51,853 nucleotides of DNA from Clostridiales bacterium (GTDB lineage Bacteria; Bacillota; Clostridia; Peptostreptococcales; Anaerovoracaceae), in the NCBI GenBank assembly GCA_022773945.1, contig JALFNS010000022.1, forward strand, positions 1-51,853. The letters run 5' to 3'. Under the pieces are notes generated by a model, which worked only from the letters and a program-made list of their open reading frames with translations, did not search any database and had not been told where the DNA came from. This document shows, piece after piece, positions 23,283 to 32,560 of this stretch. Position 1 is the first letter of the stretch; the number at the start of each line of letters is the position of its first letter. Position numbers and translations under genes: made by a program.

Positions 23283-24086
23283 TTGGCAAAGGGACCTGCG
23301 AAAGCGGTGGAGCTCTACCGTCTGAAGGCATCAAACTTCAGCGATAAGCTCGCACCAAATCAGAAGGAATATTATGAGAGGGCGGCTGACTGGCTCGAGG
23401 AGCAGCAGTTTGAAACCCTGGAGGAAGCCACTGCTGCTATGCGAAACACGGAGTATTACGAAGGTGCGAGCATAGCAATGATAACGGATGATATCCGGCT
23501 CAGAATCAGAGCGGCAGAGGAAGTCGGTTATGATGATGTGGCTCAGGTGCACAGAGAGAGACTGAGAAAATACAAGGAGAGAGGCAATTCCTACGCTTTC
23601 TCTCAGGAATGGATTGACGATCTCAATCTGGCCGCTGAGAAGTCTGCGGTATATGCGAGGAGAAAGGAACTCTTCGGCAGGATTTTCTCCGGGTATTTCG
23701 AAATTGCCGGCAATCCCCAGAGCGATCACAGGAAGAGGGCTGCCGAAGATATGAGAGACGCCCTGAGAGAACTGGACAGCATGGGAGTCTCCTTCGACGA
23801 ACTTGCGGCACAGAGAGCTTACAGGCAGCTGACCATGATGACAGACAAGGGAATGGACAGGTTTATCGATTTCATTCATGAGTTCTCCCGCGGCGCATAT
23901 GAATATGATGATATGAGCAATCCGGCGGAGGAGCAGGAACGCCTGGGAAGATGGGCAGCTTCAAACAGAGACATGATAATGGCCGCGGGAAAATGCGAGA
24001 AATGGATGCGGGCATCATGTGTGGCGGTGCCGTCGGATGCGCCTGAAGGCTATGATTTCATAGCGCTGAAGGAGGTGAAGCTCTGA
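23283..24086 (+). CDS. Uncharacterised helical protein of the SPFH cluster
   Basis: A 267-residue, mostly alpha-helical, charged cytoplasmic protein I do not recognise. It begins AKGPAKAVELYRLKASNFSDKLAPNQKEYYERAADWLEE in short helices and has no signal peptide, membrane segment or Cys motif. Start: TTG at 23283 is preferred since GAGGTGA (23271-23277) lies five bases before it; GTG at 23274 would be inside that ribosome site. Its stop overlaps the ATG of the next gene (TGATG at 24084-24088), so the two are translationally coupled and their products may form a complex. Confidence 0.6.
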   Translation: MAKGPAKAVELYRLKASNFSDKLAPNQKEYYERAADWLEEQQFETLEEATAAMRNTEYYEGASIAMITDDIRLRIRAAEEVGYDDVAQVHRERLRKYKERGNSYAFSQEWIDDLNLAAEKSAVYARRKELFGRIFSGYFEIAGNPQSDHRKRAAEDMRDALRELDSMGVSFDELAAQRAYRQLTMMTDKGMDRFIDFIHEFSRGAYEYDDMSNPAEEQERLGRWAASNRDMIMAAGKCEKWMRASCVAVPSDAPEGYDFIALKEVKL

Positions 24087-25363
24087 TGGATATCAATATC
24101 AGATACACCATTGACGCCTACATGAACGCTCTCTATGAATGACAGCCTGAAGACAGGCTTCTCGAAAGCGTCAGAGACATCGAGAGGAGACTTGTGGATT
24201 TTGCGGAGTCGAACCCGGGTTCTATGGACGTTATGGGTGACAGCGGCCTGCGAGATGAGTACAACCGGCTGTACATGGCGGTCATAAACAGAAATAATGA
24301 TTACGTCAGTGAGCAAAAGCTTCCTACAGTCCATGAGTTTCTGGATTCATACAGACTTGTTTATGAGAATGCGGTGAAGCCGAACAGGCGGGAGCTCACG
24401 GACAAGGCATATATGGAGCTCTTCAATGTGGAGAACCGCACGGATGATATTATGGAGGCTCAGCTCATAATCGAGCGTGAACATCTAATACTCAACACGG
24501 TTACGGCGGATTACAAGGCTGTTGCCGAGGACTTCCTGGAGGCGGCGGACCCCAATTATGAGGTTACATCTGCGGCGATCAAGGTTTCGGTGGGGGCATA
24601 CGCAGGCGCCACCTGCACCGAAGAGATTACCTATATGGGGGAGGTTGCAAAGGCCTCATGCGACGATCTGGCGGTGCAGCTGAAGCTGAAGGTTGAGATG
24701 ATGACGACTTTCATGTCTCTCATGTTCTCCTGGGCTCATGCCAAGCGGCTTCTCAGAGAGGGGACAGGAGATCCGGCATCCACAGTCAAGGCCATGGCAG
24801 TGACCAGGAAGCAGACGAGGCAGTACTACAGATTCCTGAGCGAGGATATGGGAATAACCTTCGATGATATTGAGAACACGCCGTTTTATCGGATTTCTCT
24901 TCTCAATCCTCAGGGTCTGGATGAGCTGTGGAGAATCAAGAAGGTAATGCATCCGGATAACATCAGGGCAATAAGGTATATGCTCTTCGAGGAGATACTC
25001 TCGGATAGGAGCATGGAGGAGATACTCCTGACGCCGCAGCCTTATCCATACTACGAACCGGTGGATTTCGCGGCACATCCGGAGATAGACGAAGAGTATA
25101 TGGCCCTGGCCGAGGAGCTCAACAGCGGGATCAGATACTTCATGAGAAACAGGCGACCAGGTGTGAGAAAGGATCCTTCGGAGCTTATCGATAACACAGG
25201 TAAACTGAGCAAAACCCTGGCGGCGAGCGCGGGAGCGGCTCCCGGAGCGCCGGGAATGCCGGGCAAATCCGGAGGGGTGAAGCGTGCGGTGTCTGCAGTA
25301 TCGGGAGCAGCCACGGCCAAAAGCATGGGCAAAAGCATATTAAAAAGTTTGTTCAGAAGATAA
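24086..25363 (+). CDS. Uncharacterised SPFH-cluster protein with in-frame UGA at codon 19
   Basis: The frame opens with ATG 24086, coupled to the gene before (TGATG). After 18 codons (ending ALYE) comes UGA (24140-24142) and the same frame then stays open to 25363, about 425 codons in all. The UGA has a C behind it and, two bases on, a perfect hairpin AGCCTG-AAGA-CAGGCT (24144-24159). Alternatively translation starts at GTG 24194, with GAGAGGAGA in front, giving 389 residues. The protein is helical and ends in a Gly/Ala/Pro-rich then basic tail (SILKSLFRR) that might touch membranes. No known domain seen. Nonsense mutation, read-through or internal start are all possible. Confidence 0.6.
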
Positions 25364-25379
25364 ATAAGAGGAGAAAACA

Positions 25380-26717
25380 ATGGGACTTATTAAAGCAGCA
25401 GCAGGAGCTATAGGCGGAACTCTGGCGGATCAGTGGAAGGACTATTTTTACTGTGACGCCATCGACAGTGATGTACTCGTTGTCAAAGGAAAGAAGAAAG
25501 GATCCGGCCGTTCTTCGAACAAAAAAGGGGAAGACAATATTATTTCCAACGGCTCCGGAATAGCCGTGGCAGACGGACAGTGCATGATGATTGTGGAACA
25601 GGGCAAGGTTGTGGAGCTTTGCGCTGAACCGGGTGTATTCACCTACGACAGCGAAGCCACACCGTCAATCTTCGCCGGAGACCTGAAAGAGAGCCTGAAG
25701 GGCGCAGCAAAGGATGCCTGGGAGAGATTCAAGTTCGGCGGCGGAGTAGGCAGAGATCAGAGAATCTACTACTTCAACACGAAGGAGATCATAGGCAATA
25801 AGTACGGAACGGCCAACCCTGTACCGTTCAGAGTTGTGGACAGGAATATCGGTCTTGATATCGACATCGCCATCAGATGTAACGGAGAGTATTCATACAA
25901 GATTGTGAATCCGATGCTCTTCTATGTGAATGTGTGCGGTAATGCTGACGAGGATTACAGCAGAGAGCAGATAGACAGTCAGCTCAAGTCGGAGCTTCTC
26001 ACTGCGCTGCAGCCGGCTTTCGCTAAGATTTCCGAGCTGGGCATAAGATACAGCGCCATACCGGGGCACACCATGGAGCTGGCGGACGCTCTCAATGAGG
26101 TTCTCTCGAAGAAGTGGACGGAGCTGAGAGGACTGCAGATCGTGTCCTTCGGTGTAAATTCGCTCACAGCATCTGAAGAGGATGAGAAGATGATCAAGGA
26201 GCTCCAGAGAGCGGCGGTTATGAAGGATCCTACTATGGCTGCGGCAACTCTGGTGGGCGCTCAGGCGAGTGCTATGGAAGCTGCAGCTGCCAACGAAGGC
26301 GGCGCCATGATGGGATTCATGGGACTGGGCATGGCCAACCAGGCCGGAGGAGCTGTGAATACGCAAAATCTCTACGCTATGGGTCAGCAGAATCAGCAGG
26401 CCGCGCCTCAGCAGCCGGCAGCCGGCGGAGCAGCAGCCGTATCACCTGATGCGTGGAAGTGTCAGTGCGGTAATATGGCTACAGGCAAGTTCTGCACCGA
26501 GTGCGGAGCGCCGAGACCTGCTGAGAAGGTGGGCTGGACCTGCAGCTGCGGAGCCGTTAACAAGGGAAGATTCTGCAGCGAATGCGGAGCCAAAAAGCCT
26601 GAAGGCGCCAGACTCTACAAGTGCGATAAGTGCGGATGGGAGCCGGAGGATCCGGAGCACCCGCCGAAGTTCTGCCCTGAGTGCGGAGATATATTTGATG
26701 ACAATGATGTTAAATAA
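25380..26717 (+). CDS. SPFH-domain protein with C-terminal zinc ribbons
   Basis: A 445-residue protein of the group often annotated as virion core protein-like/SPFH. It starts with a short hydrophobic stretch (GLIKAAAGAIGGTLADQW), then an SPFH/Band 7-type domain (about 30-290, with VVEQGKVVELCAEPGVFTYD in pieces and the PVPFRVVD strand), an Ala/Gly/Gln-rich linker (about 300-355) and three CxC/CxxC zinc-ribbon motifs (CQCGN...CTECGA, CSCGA...CSECGA, CDKCG...CPECGD). SPFH proteins form large membrane-bound rings; the ribbon may recruit a partner. B. subtilis YdjI, part of a PspA-linked membrane-stress operon, is a relative. Good GAGGAG ribosome site at 25369-25374. Confidence 0.78.
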   Translation: MGLIKAAAGAIGGTLADQWKDYFYCDAIDSDVLVVKGKKKGSGRSSNKKGEDNIISNGSGIAVADGQCMMIVEQGKVVELCAEPGVFTYDSEATPSIFAGDLKESLKGAAKDAWERFKFGGGVGRDQRIYYFNTKEIIGNKYGTANPVPFRVVDRNIGLDIDIAIRCNGEYSYKIVNPMLFYVNVCGNADEDYSREQIDSQLKSELLTALQPAFAKISELGIRYSAIPGHTMELADALNEVLSKKWTELRGLQIVSFGVNSLTASEEDEKMIKELQRAAVMKDPTMAAATLVGAQASAMEAAAANEGGAMMGFMGLGMANQAGGAVNTQNLYAMGQQNQQAAPQQPAAGGAAAVSPDAWKCQCGNMATGKFCTECGAPRPAEKVGWTCSCGAVNKGRFCSECGAKKPEGARLYKCDKCGWEPEDPEHPPKFCPECGDIFDDNDVK

Positions 26718-26747
26718 AATATAGCTGTTTAATATGAGGAGGAATTT

Positions 26748-27107
26748 ATGAAAAAGGTAATGAAGAAGCTGGCTGTAGTTGTCGCTGCTATGGTAATGGT
26801 ACTGGCATTCACGGCATGCGGAGGAGAAGACATGTCATCAAGCCCTTACCTGGGCAAGTGGGTTGCCGTAACTGCTGAGTATTCGGGCATCGAGATGTCG
26901 GTAGAAGACGTTTTCGGCAGTGAGTTCTCAATCAGTCTTGAAGATGACGGAACATGCACTGTTGTTCTCGACGGAGATGAGGAATCCGGCAAATGGACGG
27001 AGACTGACAATGGCTTCAATGTTGAAGAGGAATTCGATTTCGTTGCGGACGGTGATACAGCCACACTCGATTACGACGGAGTGACACTGAATTTTGAGAG
27101 ACAGTAA
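26748..27107 (+). CDS. Small secreted lipoprotein
   Basis: A 119-residue lipoprotein: basic start MKKVMKKLA, hydrophobic stretch and lipobox LAFTAC (Cys24), so it should be anchored on the outer face of the membrane. The mature part (GKWVAVTAEYSGIEMSVEDV ... GTCTVVLDGDEESGKWTETDNGF) has the repeated strand pattern of lipocalin-like small lipoproteins in Clostridia. It lies between the SPFH gene and the DUF4428 gene with ribosome site GAGGAGG at 26736-26742, so is likely co-transcribed and could report envelope state to the cluster. Confidence 0.75.
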   Translation: MKKVMKKLAVVVAAMVMVLAFTACGGEDMSSSPYLGKWVAVTAEYSGIEMSVEDVFGSEFSISLEDDGTCTVVLDGDEESGKWTETDNGFNVEEEFDFVADGDTATLDYDGVTLNFERQ

Positions 27108-27125
27108 GATAACAGGAGGGCTGAT

Positions 27126-27842
27126 ATGGGTTTATTCGACAAGAAGTATTGCGATTTCTGCGGTGAGAAGATAGGACTTCTGGGGAACAGGAAGCTTGAG
27201 GACGGCAATATGTGCAAGAAGTGTGCGAAGAAGATCAGTCCCTGGCTTACAGGCAGGAAGGGATATACTGTGGAGGAGATGAAGGAGCATCTGGCATACA
27301 GGGAAGACAATGAGAAGAAGGTTGCGGACTTTAATCCGACGCGTGTGCTGGGTCTTGAAACCAAGGTGTATCTGGACGAGGACAAGGGTGAGTTTCTCGT
27401 GAGCAGGTTCAAAAACTTCCGGGATAACAATCCTGATATTCTGGAATTCTCACAGATTACAGGCTGTGATACGGTAATCGAGGAATCTCAGCATGAAATC
27501 TACAGAGAAGGCCCGGACGGAGAGAACATCAGTTACGATCCTCCGAGATACAGGAAAACTTATGATTTCAAGGTTATACTCAATGTAAATTCACCGTGGT
27601 TCACTCAGATGACCATCATGGTTGAGAGCGACGATGTTGAGCAGTACTCACCTGAATACAGACAGGCTGAGAGAGTATGCGAGGAGATCAAGGAAGTCCT
27701 CGGCTCCATAAGGAGCGACAGGAGAGCGGCTGTTGAAGAGGCGGCCAGACCGAAGACCGCCGTTCGCTGCCCGTACTGCGGTGCCACTACCACACCGGAC
27801 GCCCAGGGCAAGTGTGAATACTGCGGAGGCGCTATAGGCTGA
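27126..27842 (+). CDS. DUF4428 zinc-binding protein
   Basis: A 238-residue cytoplasmic protein. CDFCGEKIGLLGNRKL and MCKKCAKKISPWL (residues about 7-41) are the DUF4428 four-Cys zinc motif. A middle beta-rich domain carries QITGCDTVIEESQHEIYRE, and the C-terminus has another four-Cys ribbon, RCPYCGATTTPDAQGKCEYCGG. Function unknown; DUF4428 proteins are often found with SPFH proteins, which is also the context here. GGAGGG at 27115-27120 is the ribosome site. Last gene of the cluster, followed by a strong terminator. Confidence 0.78.
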   Translation: MGLFDKKYCDFCGEKIGLLGNRKLEDGNMCKKCAKKISPWLTGRKGYTVEEMKEHLAYREDNEKKVADFNPTRVLGLETKVYLDEDKGEFLVSRFKNFRDNNPDILEFSQITGCDTVIEESQHEIYREGPDGENISYDPPRYRKTYDFKVILNVNSPWFTQMTIMVESDDVEQYSPEYRQAERVCEEIKEVLGSIRSDRRAAVEEAARPKTAVRCPYCGATTTPDAQGKCEYCGGAIG

Positions 27843-27853
27843 TTACAGACGAA

Positions 27854-27890
27854 GAGGCTGTCGCATTACGCGGCGGCCTCTGTTATTATT
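27854..27890 (+). terminator. Terminator of the SPFH cluster
   Basis: GAGGCTGTCGC (27854-27864) pairs with GCGGCGGCCTC (27870-27880) over eleven pairs, two of them G-T, with loop ATTAC and tail TGTTATTATT. Confidence 0.75.
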
Positions 27891-27940
27891 GCGGCCTTTG
27901 TGGTAGAATATGTCCACGATTAATCTTGAGAAAGTGTATT

Positions 27941-29620
27941 ATGATATCTAAACTTGACAGACTGAGAAATGAAATGAAGAGAGAGGGTATGGATGCTTAC
28001 ATCATACCCTCATCTGACTATAACGGAAGCGAATATGTGAGCGAGCACTTCAGATGCCGGGAGTACATGTCCGGATTCACAGGATCGGCAGGGACTCTGC
28101 TGGTGGAGCTTGAGGAGGCCCGCCTGTGGACCGACGGCAGGTATTTCATCCAGGCGGACCGGCAGCTGGAGGGCAGCGGGATTGAGCTTATGAAATCCGG
28201 AATCGAGGGCGTTCCGTCTCTGGAGGAACATATTGAGAGCATGCCGGCCGGAAGCACTGTGGGATTCGACGGACGCACAATGCCCCGCAGGACTGCGGCA
28301 AGACTTGAGAAGAGCGTGAACCTCATTACGGACAAGGATTTGGTTGGCCGGATATGGAATGACAGACCGCCTCTTGAGACCTCGCCTGTGTACAGCATAG
28401 ATATCAGCGTTACCGGAGAGACGAGTGAATCCAAGCTGACCCTGGTGAGAGATGAGATGAGGCAGACGGGAGCCGATTATCTCCTGGTCAACAAGCCTGA
28501 GGAAGTGGCCTGGCTCTTTAACATGAGAGGAAGCGACATACCGTGCACACCTGTGTTTTATGCCTTTGCGCTTGTATCCATGGAAGGAGAGGAGCTCTTT
28601 CTTCTGAAGGACGGCGCCGATGAGATATACAGGAGGCTGGGGGAGCTCAGAAGCTGCAGGATAATCATGTCCGATGACTCCGTTTCCTGTGCCGCCTACG
28701 GGGCACTCCATGAATCCGTCGAGGCGATACTGATGCCGGGTCCTGTGGAGAAGCTGAAGGCGGTTAAGAATCCGGCTGAAATCGAAGCTACGCGCCGGGC
28801 ACATATCAGGGACGGTGCTGCCATGGCGGAGTTCCTCTGCACGATTAAGACGGGGAAGCTGCCGGCAGATGCCACGGAAATGACCGTCAGCCGCATGGTT
28901 GACAATCTGCGGTATAAGCGAGGCGCCCGAGATGTGAGCTTCACCACGATAGCCGCCTTCGAGGAGAACGGCGCAATTATACACTACACGCCTTCGGAAG
29001 ATAACTGCAGGGCTGTTGACGGAGACGGACTGCTTCTCGTGGATTCGGGAGGACAGTATCCCGACGGGACCACAGATATAACGAGAACCGTTGCCATTGG
29101 CGAGGTTTCAGCGGAGCGAAAGCGTGCATACACGGCGGTGCTCAAGGGCCATATCGCCCTGGCTCTGACTGAGTTCACCGATGAGGACGGCAGCGAGCTG
29201 GACGAGAAGGCCAGAGGTCCTATCCGTGAGCTGGGATACGATTACCGCCACGGGACGGGGCACGGTGTGGGGCACATGCTCAGCGTCCATGAAGGTCCCA
29301 ACCTAATAAGCCCCTCGGGCAAAGGCAGCAGGATCCTTCCCGGAATGATAACGACGGACGAGCCGGGAGTTTATATAGAGGGAGATTTCGGCATAAGAAT
29401 CGAGAACGAACTGCTCTGTGTGGAGAAAGACGGAGTCTTCGCTTTCGAACCGCTGACTCTCTGTCCCTACGAGCGGGATGCCATCGATATGGGCATGCTC
29501 ACAGATGATGAAATCCGATACATAGATGAATATCACAGCCGGGTCTGCGAGGTTGTGAAACCCCTTCTCGAAGGAGAAACCGCAGACTGGCTTGAGGAAG
29601 TTTGCAGGCCTTTGAAATGA
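27941..29620 (+). CDS. Xaa-Pro aminopeptidase (aminopeptidase P, M24B)
   Basis: A 559-residue metallopeptidase that removes the residue in front of proline. Two creatinase-like N-terminal domains (about 1-300) precede the pita-bread catalytic domain with metal ligands in LLLVDSGGQYPDGTTDITRTV (Asp, Asp), GTGHGVGHMLSVHEGP (His), TTDEPGVY (Glu) and FGIRIENELL (Glu). The size fits the long, eukaryote-like form (about 590). The ATG at 27941 (MISKLDRLRNEMK) aligns with the family start better than TTG at 27926. It stands alone; the sequence after its stop holds GCAGCC/GGCTGC (29627-29654) as a weak stem. Confidence 0.9.
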   Translation: MISKLDRLRNEMKREGMDAYIIPSSDYNGSEYVSEHFRCREYMSGFTGSAGTLLVELEEARLWTDGRYFIQADRQLEGSGIELMKSGIEGVPSLEEHIESMPAGSTVGFDGRTMPRRTAARLEKSVNLITDKDLVGRIWNDRPPLETSPVYSIDISVTGETSESKLTLVRDEMRQTGADYLLVNKPEEVAWLFNMRGSDIPCTPVFYAFALVSMEGEELFLLKDGADEIYRRLGELRSCRIIMSDDSVSCAAYGALHESVEAILMPGPVEKLKAVKNPAEIEATRRAHIRDGAAMAEFLCTIKTGKLPADATEMTVSRMVDNLRYKRGARDVSFTTIAAFEENGAIIHYTPSEDNCRAVDGDGLLLVDSGGQYPDGTTDITRTVAIGEVSAERKRAYTAVLKGHIALALTEFTDEDGSELDEKARGPIRELGYDYRHGTGHGVGHMLSVHEGPNLISPSGKGSRILPGMITTDEPGVYIEGDFGIRIENELLCVEKDGVFAFEPLTLCPYERDAIDMGMLTDDEIRYIDEYHSRVCEVVKPLLEGETADWLEEVCRPLK

Positions 29621-29712
29621 AGGATTGCAGCCTATTGACACTTTAACCGGCTGCATGATAGAATTCGTTAACTAGTCTGCTATATTTGGCTGTTTCAGAA
29701 AGGAATACGGAT

Positions 29713-31485
29713 ATGAAGTACACAACGGGATATGCCAATGACTTTATCAGGGACATCAGAGAGTCCGGAGACAAGTACATTGTGGACAGGAGCATCAGGC
29801 CTGTAAACACGGTTAAGGAAATGCTGGAGACATCGGTGCTGGCATATGGAGACAACACGGCTTTCTGGCAGAAATTCAAGGGCGACGAGGAATACAGACA
29901 GATCAGCTACAAGCAGGTGCTTGAAGATGTGAATGCTCTGGGGACCGCGCTCATAGCTGCCGGCAAGAAGGGCGAGGCTGTCGCCGTAATAGGAGAGAAC
30001 AGCTACTTCTGGGCGATTTCATATCTGGCTGTAATATGCGGAGCAGGTGTGGTTGTGCCTATTGACAAGGAGCTGGGCGAGAATGACATTATGGGCTGTA
30101 TCGAGAATTCGGGAGCTTCGTGTGTATTCTTCTCACCTAAGTTCGAGAAGATGTTCGGCGCCGCAGGCGGGGAGAAGGAGCTTATGCTCGTTGAAATGAC
30201 CGAAGGCAATCCGGGCGAAGGCATGACTTCAATCACAAGCCTCATTGAGGAAGGACGCAGGCTCATAGAGGACGGCAGCACTGAATACAGTGATATTGAG
30301 ATAGATGTCGATGAGATGGCTGTGCTTCTCTTCACATCGGGAACCACGGGAGCTTCCAAGGGGGTAATGCTCTCCAACAGGAACATATGCTGCAACCTTA
30401 TGAGTGCGCCTCATTATCTGGAGGTGAAGGAGACGGATCTCTTCTTCAGCGTGCTTCCTATACACCATACATATGAATGCACATGCGGCTTTCTCATGCC
30501 TCTCTACAGGGGAGCATCCATAGGATACTGTCAGGGACTCAAATACCTGCAGAAGAATCTGAAGGAGCTGAAGCCGACGATTTTCCTGGGCGTTCCGCTC
30601 ATATTCGAGAAGCTCTACGGGGCAATCTGGAAGAATATACGCAAGCAGGGCAAGGAGAAGGCTGTCAGAGGACTTCTGGCAGCATCCAAGGTGCTGTCCT
30701 TCACAGGCAGGAATCCCCTGGGATTTCTTCTCAAGGACATAACTGCTGTTTTCGGCGGCAGACTGCGCGTTATAATTTCGGGAGGAGCGGCCATAGACCC
30801 TCAGATTCTCGAGTTCTTCAACGATCTGGGATTCCTGGCAATACAGGGATACGGACTCACCGAGTGCTCGCCGATGGCGGCGCTGACACCGGGAAAGAAG
30901 AAGTATATCAAGAACAGCTCCGTGGGACATGTCCTGCCTATGGATGAAGTGAAGATCGAAGATGCGGGAGAGGACGGCATCGGAGAAATCTGCATCAGAG
31001 GTGACAACGTGATGCTGGGATATTACGAGAATCCGGAGGAGACGGCTTCAACTATAGTTGACGGATGGTTCCATACGGGAGATCTGGGTTATGTGGACGA
31101 TGACGGATATATCTACATAACGGGAAGAAAGAAGAACGTCATAATTACTCCGAACGGCAAGAACGTGTATCCGGAGGAGCTGGAGTACCTGGTGAGCATA
31201 AGCGATCTGGTGGAGGAATGCTACGTATGGCCGGTAAATGACGAGAACGGTCAGAACAAGCAGATTGCCGTGACGGTCAAGCCTGACAAGGAGGAACTGG
31301 ACAGGAGACTGGGCACGGGCCACAGCGTCAGCGACGTCGAGAAGCTCATCGCACATGAGATTGATATTATCAATGAAACGATACCTTCCTTCAAGAAGAT
31401 AAGCAAGGTGGTTGTCAGATTCAGAGAATTCGACAAGACAACCTCCCACAAGATAAAGAGATACGAGGAGGACAACAGAAACTAG
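29713..31485 (+). CDS. AMP-forming acyl-CoA synthetase, FadD-like (first copy)
   Basis: A 590-residue ANL-family enzyme that activates a carboxylic acid with ATP, probably a long-chain fatty acid, and transfers it to CoA. The phosphate loop LLFTSGTTGASKGV, the A5 motif GYGLTECSP, the hinge motif FHTGDLGYVDDDGYIYITGRKKNVI and the C-terminal Lys-containing GKNVYPEELE segment are all present. ATG 29713 is used because AAAGGA lies 9-14 nt before it; the frame back to TTG 29686 has no signal. Converges with the AEC transporter gene. Confidence 0.85.
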   Translation: MKYTTGYANDFIRDIRESGDKYIVDRSIRPVNTVKEMLETSVLAYGDNTAFWQKFKGDEEYRQISYKQVLEDVNALGTALIAAGKKGEAVAVIGENSYFWAISYLAVICGAGVVVPIDKELGENDIMGCIENSGASCVFFSPKFEKMFGAAGGEKELMLVEMTEGNPGEGMTSITSLIEEGRRLIEDGSTEYSDIEIDVDEMAVLLFTSGTTGASKGVMLSNRNICCNLMSAPHYLEVKETDLFFSVLPIHHTYECTCGFLMPLYRGASIGYCQGLKYLQKNLKELKPTIFLGVPLIFEKLYGAIWKNIRKQGKEKAVRGLLAASKVLSFTGRNPLGFLLKDITAVFGGRLRVIISGGAAIDPQILEFFNDLGFLAIQGYGLTECSPMAALTPGKKKYIKNSSVGHVLPMDEVKIEDAGEDGIGEICIRGDNVMLGYYENPEETASTIVDGWFHTGDLGYVDDDGYIYITGRKKNVIITPNGKNVYPEELEYLVSISDLVEECYVWPVNDENGQNKQIAVTVKPDKEELDRRLGTGHSVSDVEKLIAHEIDIINETIPSFKKISKVVVRFREFDKTTSHKIKRYEEDNRN

Positions 31486-31506
31486 GCACAGGCCTGAGCG
31501 GTTGTC

Positions 31507-32448
31507 CTACAGGAAAACATTAGTCAGCAAAAATGCCCACAGGGACAATGTTCCCAGTGAAAGAAATGTGGTAGCAGCAACGCCTTCCGATGCCAGGAGG
31601 GCGTTTTTTCTGTACCTGTGGCAGAGTATGGTCACGACTGCCGGAGACGGCATTGCCATGAGAAATACGTGAGTGGTGAGAACAGCCTTGCTTACAGGCA
31701 GGATGAGGTCCACAGCCAGTGTGAGAGCCGGTACGACCACCAGGGAAAGAATGCAGAGCACCAGATTTCTCAGAGTGAATATATCCTTGAGTCTGGCACG
31801 GCTCAGGTTAACTCCCACGACGAACATGGCCATAGGCGACAGCGTTGCCGCCATAAGCTCGAGACTGTCGTTGATGAATGCAGGGAAATGATAACCCGTG
31901 GCGAATATGATTATTCCTGCGATAGAGGAAATAAAAGGCAGAGTGAGCATCTGTCCTATAATCTTCATGATGACGATTTTCTCGCCACGCTGATGCTCCA
32001 GAGTGAATATACCCACGGAGTAGAGGAGTGTCGTGAAGACTATGTTCATTATTATGGCCAGGAAGAGGGCGTACTTGCCCAGTATTACCGTTACGAGAGG
32101 GTAGCCCATGAATCCGCAGTTGGTGAAGGCCAGCTGCAGCCTGTAGATTCCCTTGTCCGCCTCTTTGACAGCCTTGACGGGTTTGATTATCAGGCTGGAG
32201 AGGAGTAGTACAAGCAGGGTTACTATTGCAAAGGCCGCAAGGGACCAGATTATATCATTGGTCATGTAGCCTTTGATTTCGTCTCTCTGCATGCTCTGAA
32301 GCACCATGCACGGCACGGCTATATTGAGAACGAAGCTGTTCAGGGTTCCCAGGCAGTCTCCCGGCACCAGCTTGAATTTTGATGCCGCTATGCCTATGGC
32401 CACTATGAGAAATATGCTTAATATTTTCAGTAGAATCGTGATAAACAT
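31507..32448 (-). CDS. AEC-family transporter (auxin efflux carrier-like)
   Basis: A 313-residue membrane protein with about ten helices, of the bacterial auxin efflux carrier family (malate, malonate or other organic acids are known substrates). Typical are the opening LLKILSIFLIVAIGIAASKFKLV, the FTNCGFMGYPLVTVILG motif and LMAMPSPAVVTILCHRYRKNALLASEGVAATTFLS. Start at 32448 gives the family N-terminus, but there is no ribosome site and the -10 box ends 6 nt upstream, so the message may be leaderless. The neighbouring genes concern acyl activation, so a carboxylate substrate fits. Confidence 0.83.
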   Translation of the reverse strand: MFITILLKILSIFLIVAIGIAASKFKLVPGDCLGTLNSFVLNIAVPCMVLQSMQRDEIKGYMTNDIIWSLAAFAIVTLLVLLLSSLIIKPVKAVKEADKGIYRLQLAFTNCGFMGYPLVTVILGKYALFLAIIMNIVFTTLLYSVGIFTLEHQRGEKIVIMKIIGQMLTLPFISSIAGIIIFATGYHFPAFINDSLELMAATLSPMAMFVVGVNLSRARLKDIFTLRNLVLCILSLVVVPALTLAVDLILPVSKAVLTTHVFLMAMPSPAVVTILCHRYRKNALLASEGVAATTFLSLGTLSLWAFLLTNVFL

Positions 32449-32454
32449 AGTTTA

Positions 32455-32483
32455 AGTATGTTCATTTATCCCTCGGGTGTCAA
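32455..32483 (-). promoter_or_regulatory. Promoter of the AEC transporter gene
   Basis: On the minus strand TTGACA (32483-32478), 17 bp, CATACT (32460-32455), then six bases to the ATG. A start site 6-8 nt after the -10 box would coincide with the start codon. Confidence 0.6.
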
Positions 32484-32491
32484 TGTGTTTT

Positions 32492-32520
32492 TTGATTTTA
32501 ATACGGAATTTTGATATACT
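32492..32520 (+). promoter_or_regulatory. Promoter of the acyltransferase-ligase operon
   Basis: TTGATT (32492-32497), 17 bp, TATACT (32515-32520), close to consensus and divergent from the AEC promoter. The leader of about 33 nt ends in AGGAGAGGAG (32545-32554). Confidence 0.65.
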
Positions 32521-32560
32521 GTCCGAGAACGACTGACAAAAAATAGGAGAGGAGAAATAC

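Noticed and set aside
24140-24159. Selenocysteine at the in-frame UGA
   Set aside because: The hairpin is short with an AAGA tetraloop and lacks the bulged and loop features of bacterial SECIS elements; the surrounding residues do not suggest a redox site, and no sel gene is in the window.
29627-29654. GCAGCC/GGCTGC as terminator of the aminopeptidase gene
   Set aside because: The stem is short with a 16-nt loop and there is no T tract after it.
31618-32208. A 196-codon plus-strand frame
   Set aside because: It is antisense to the AEC transporter; the translation is low-complexity and rich in Tyr, His and Arg, typical of a shadow frame.
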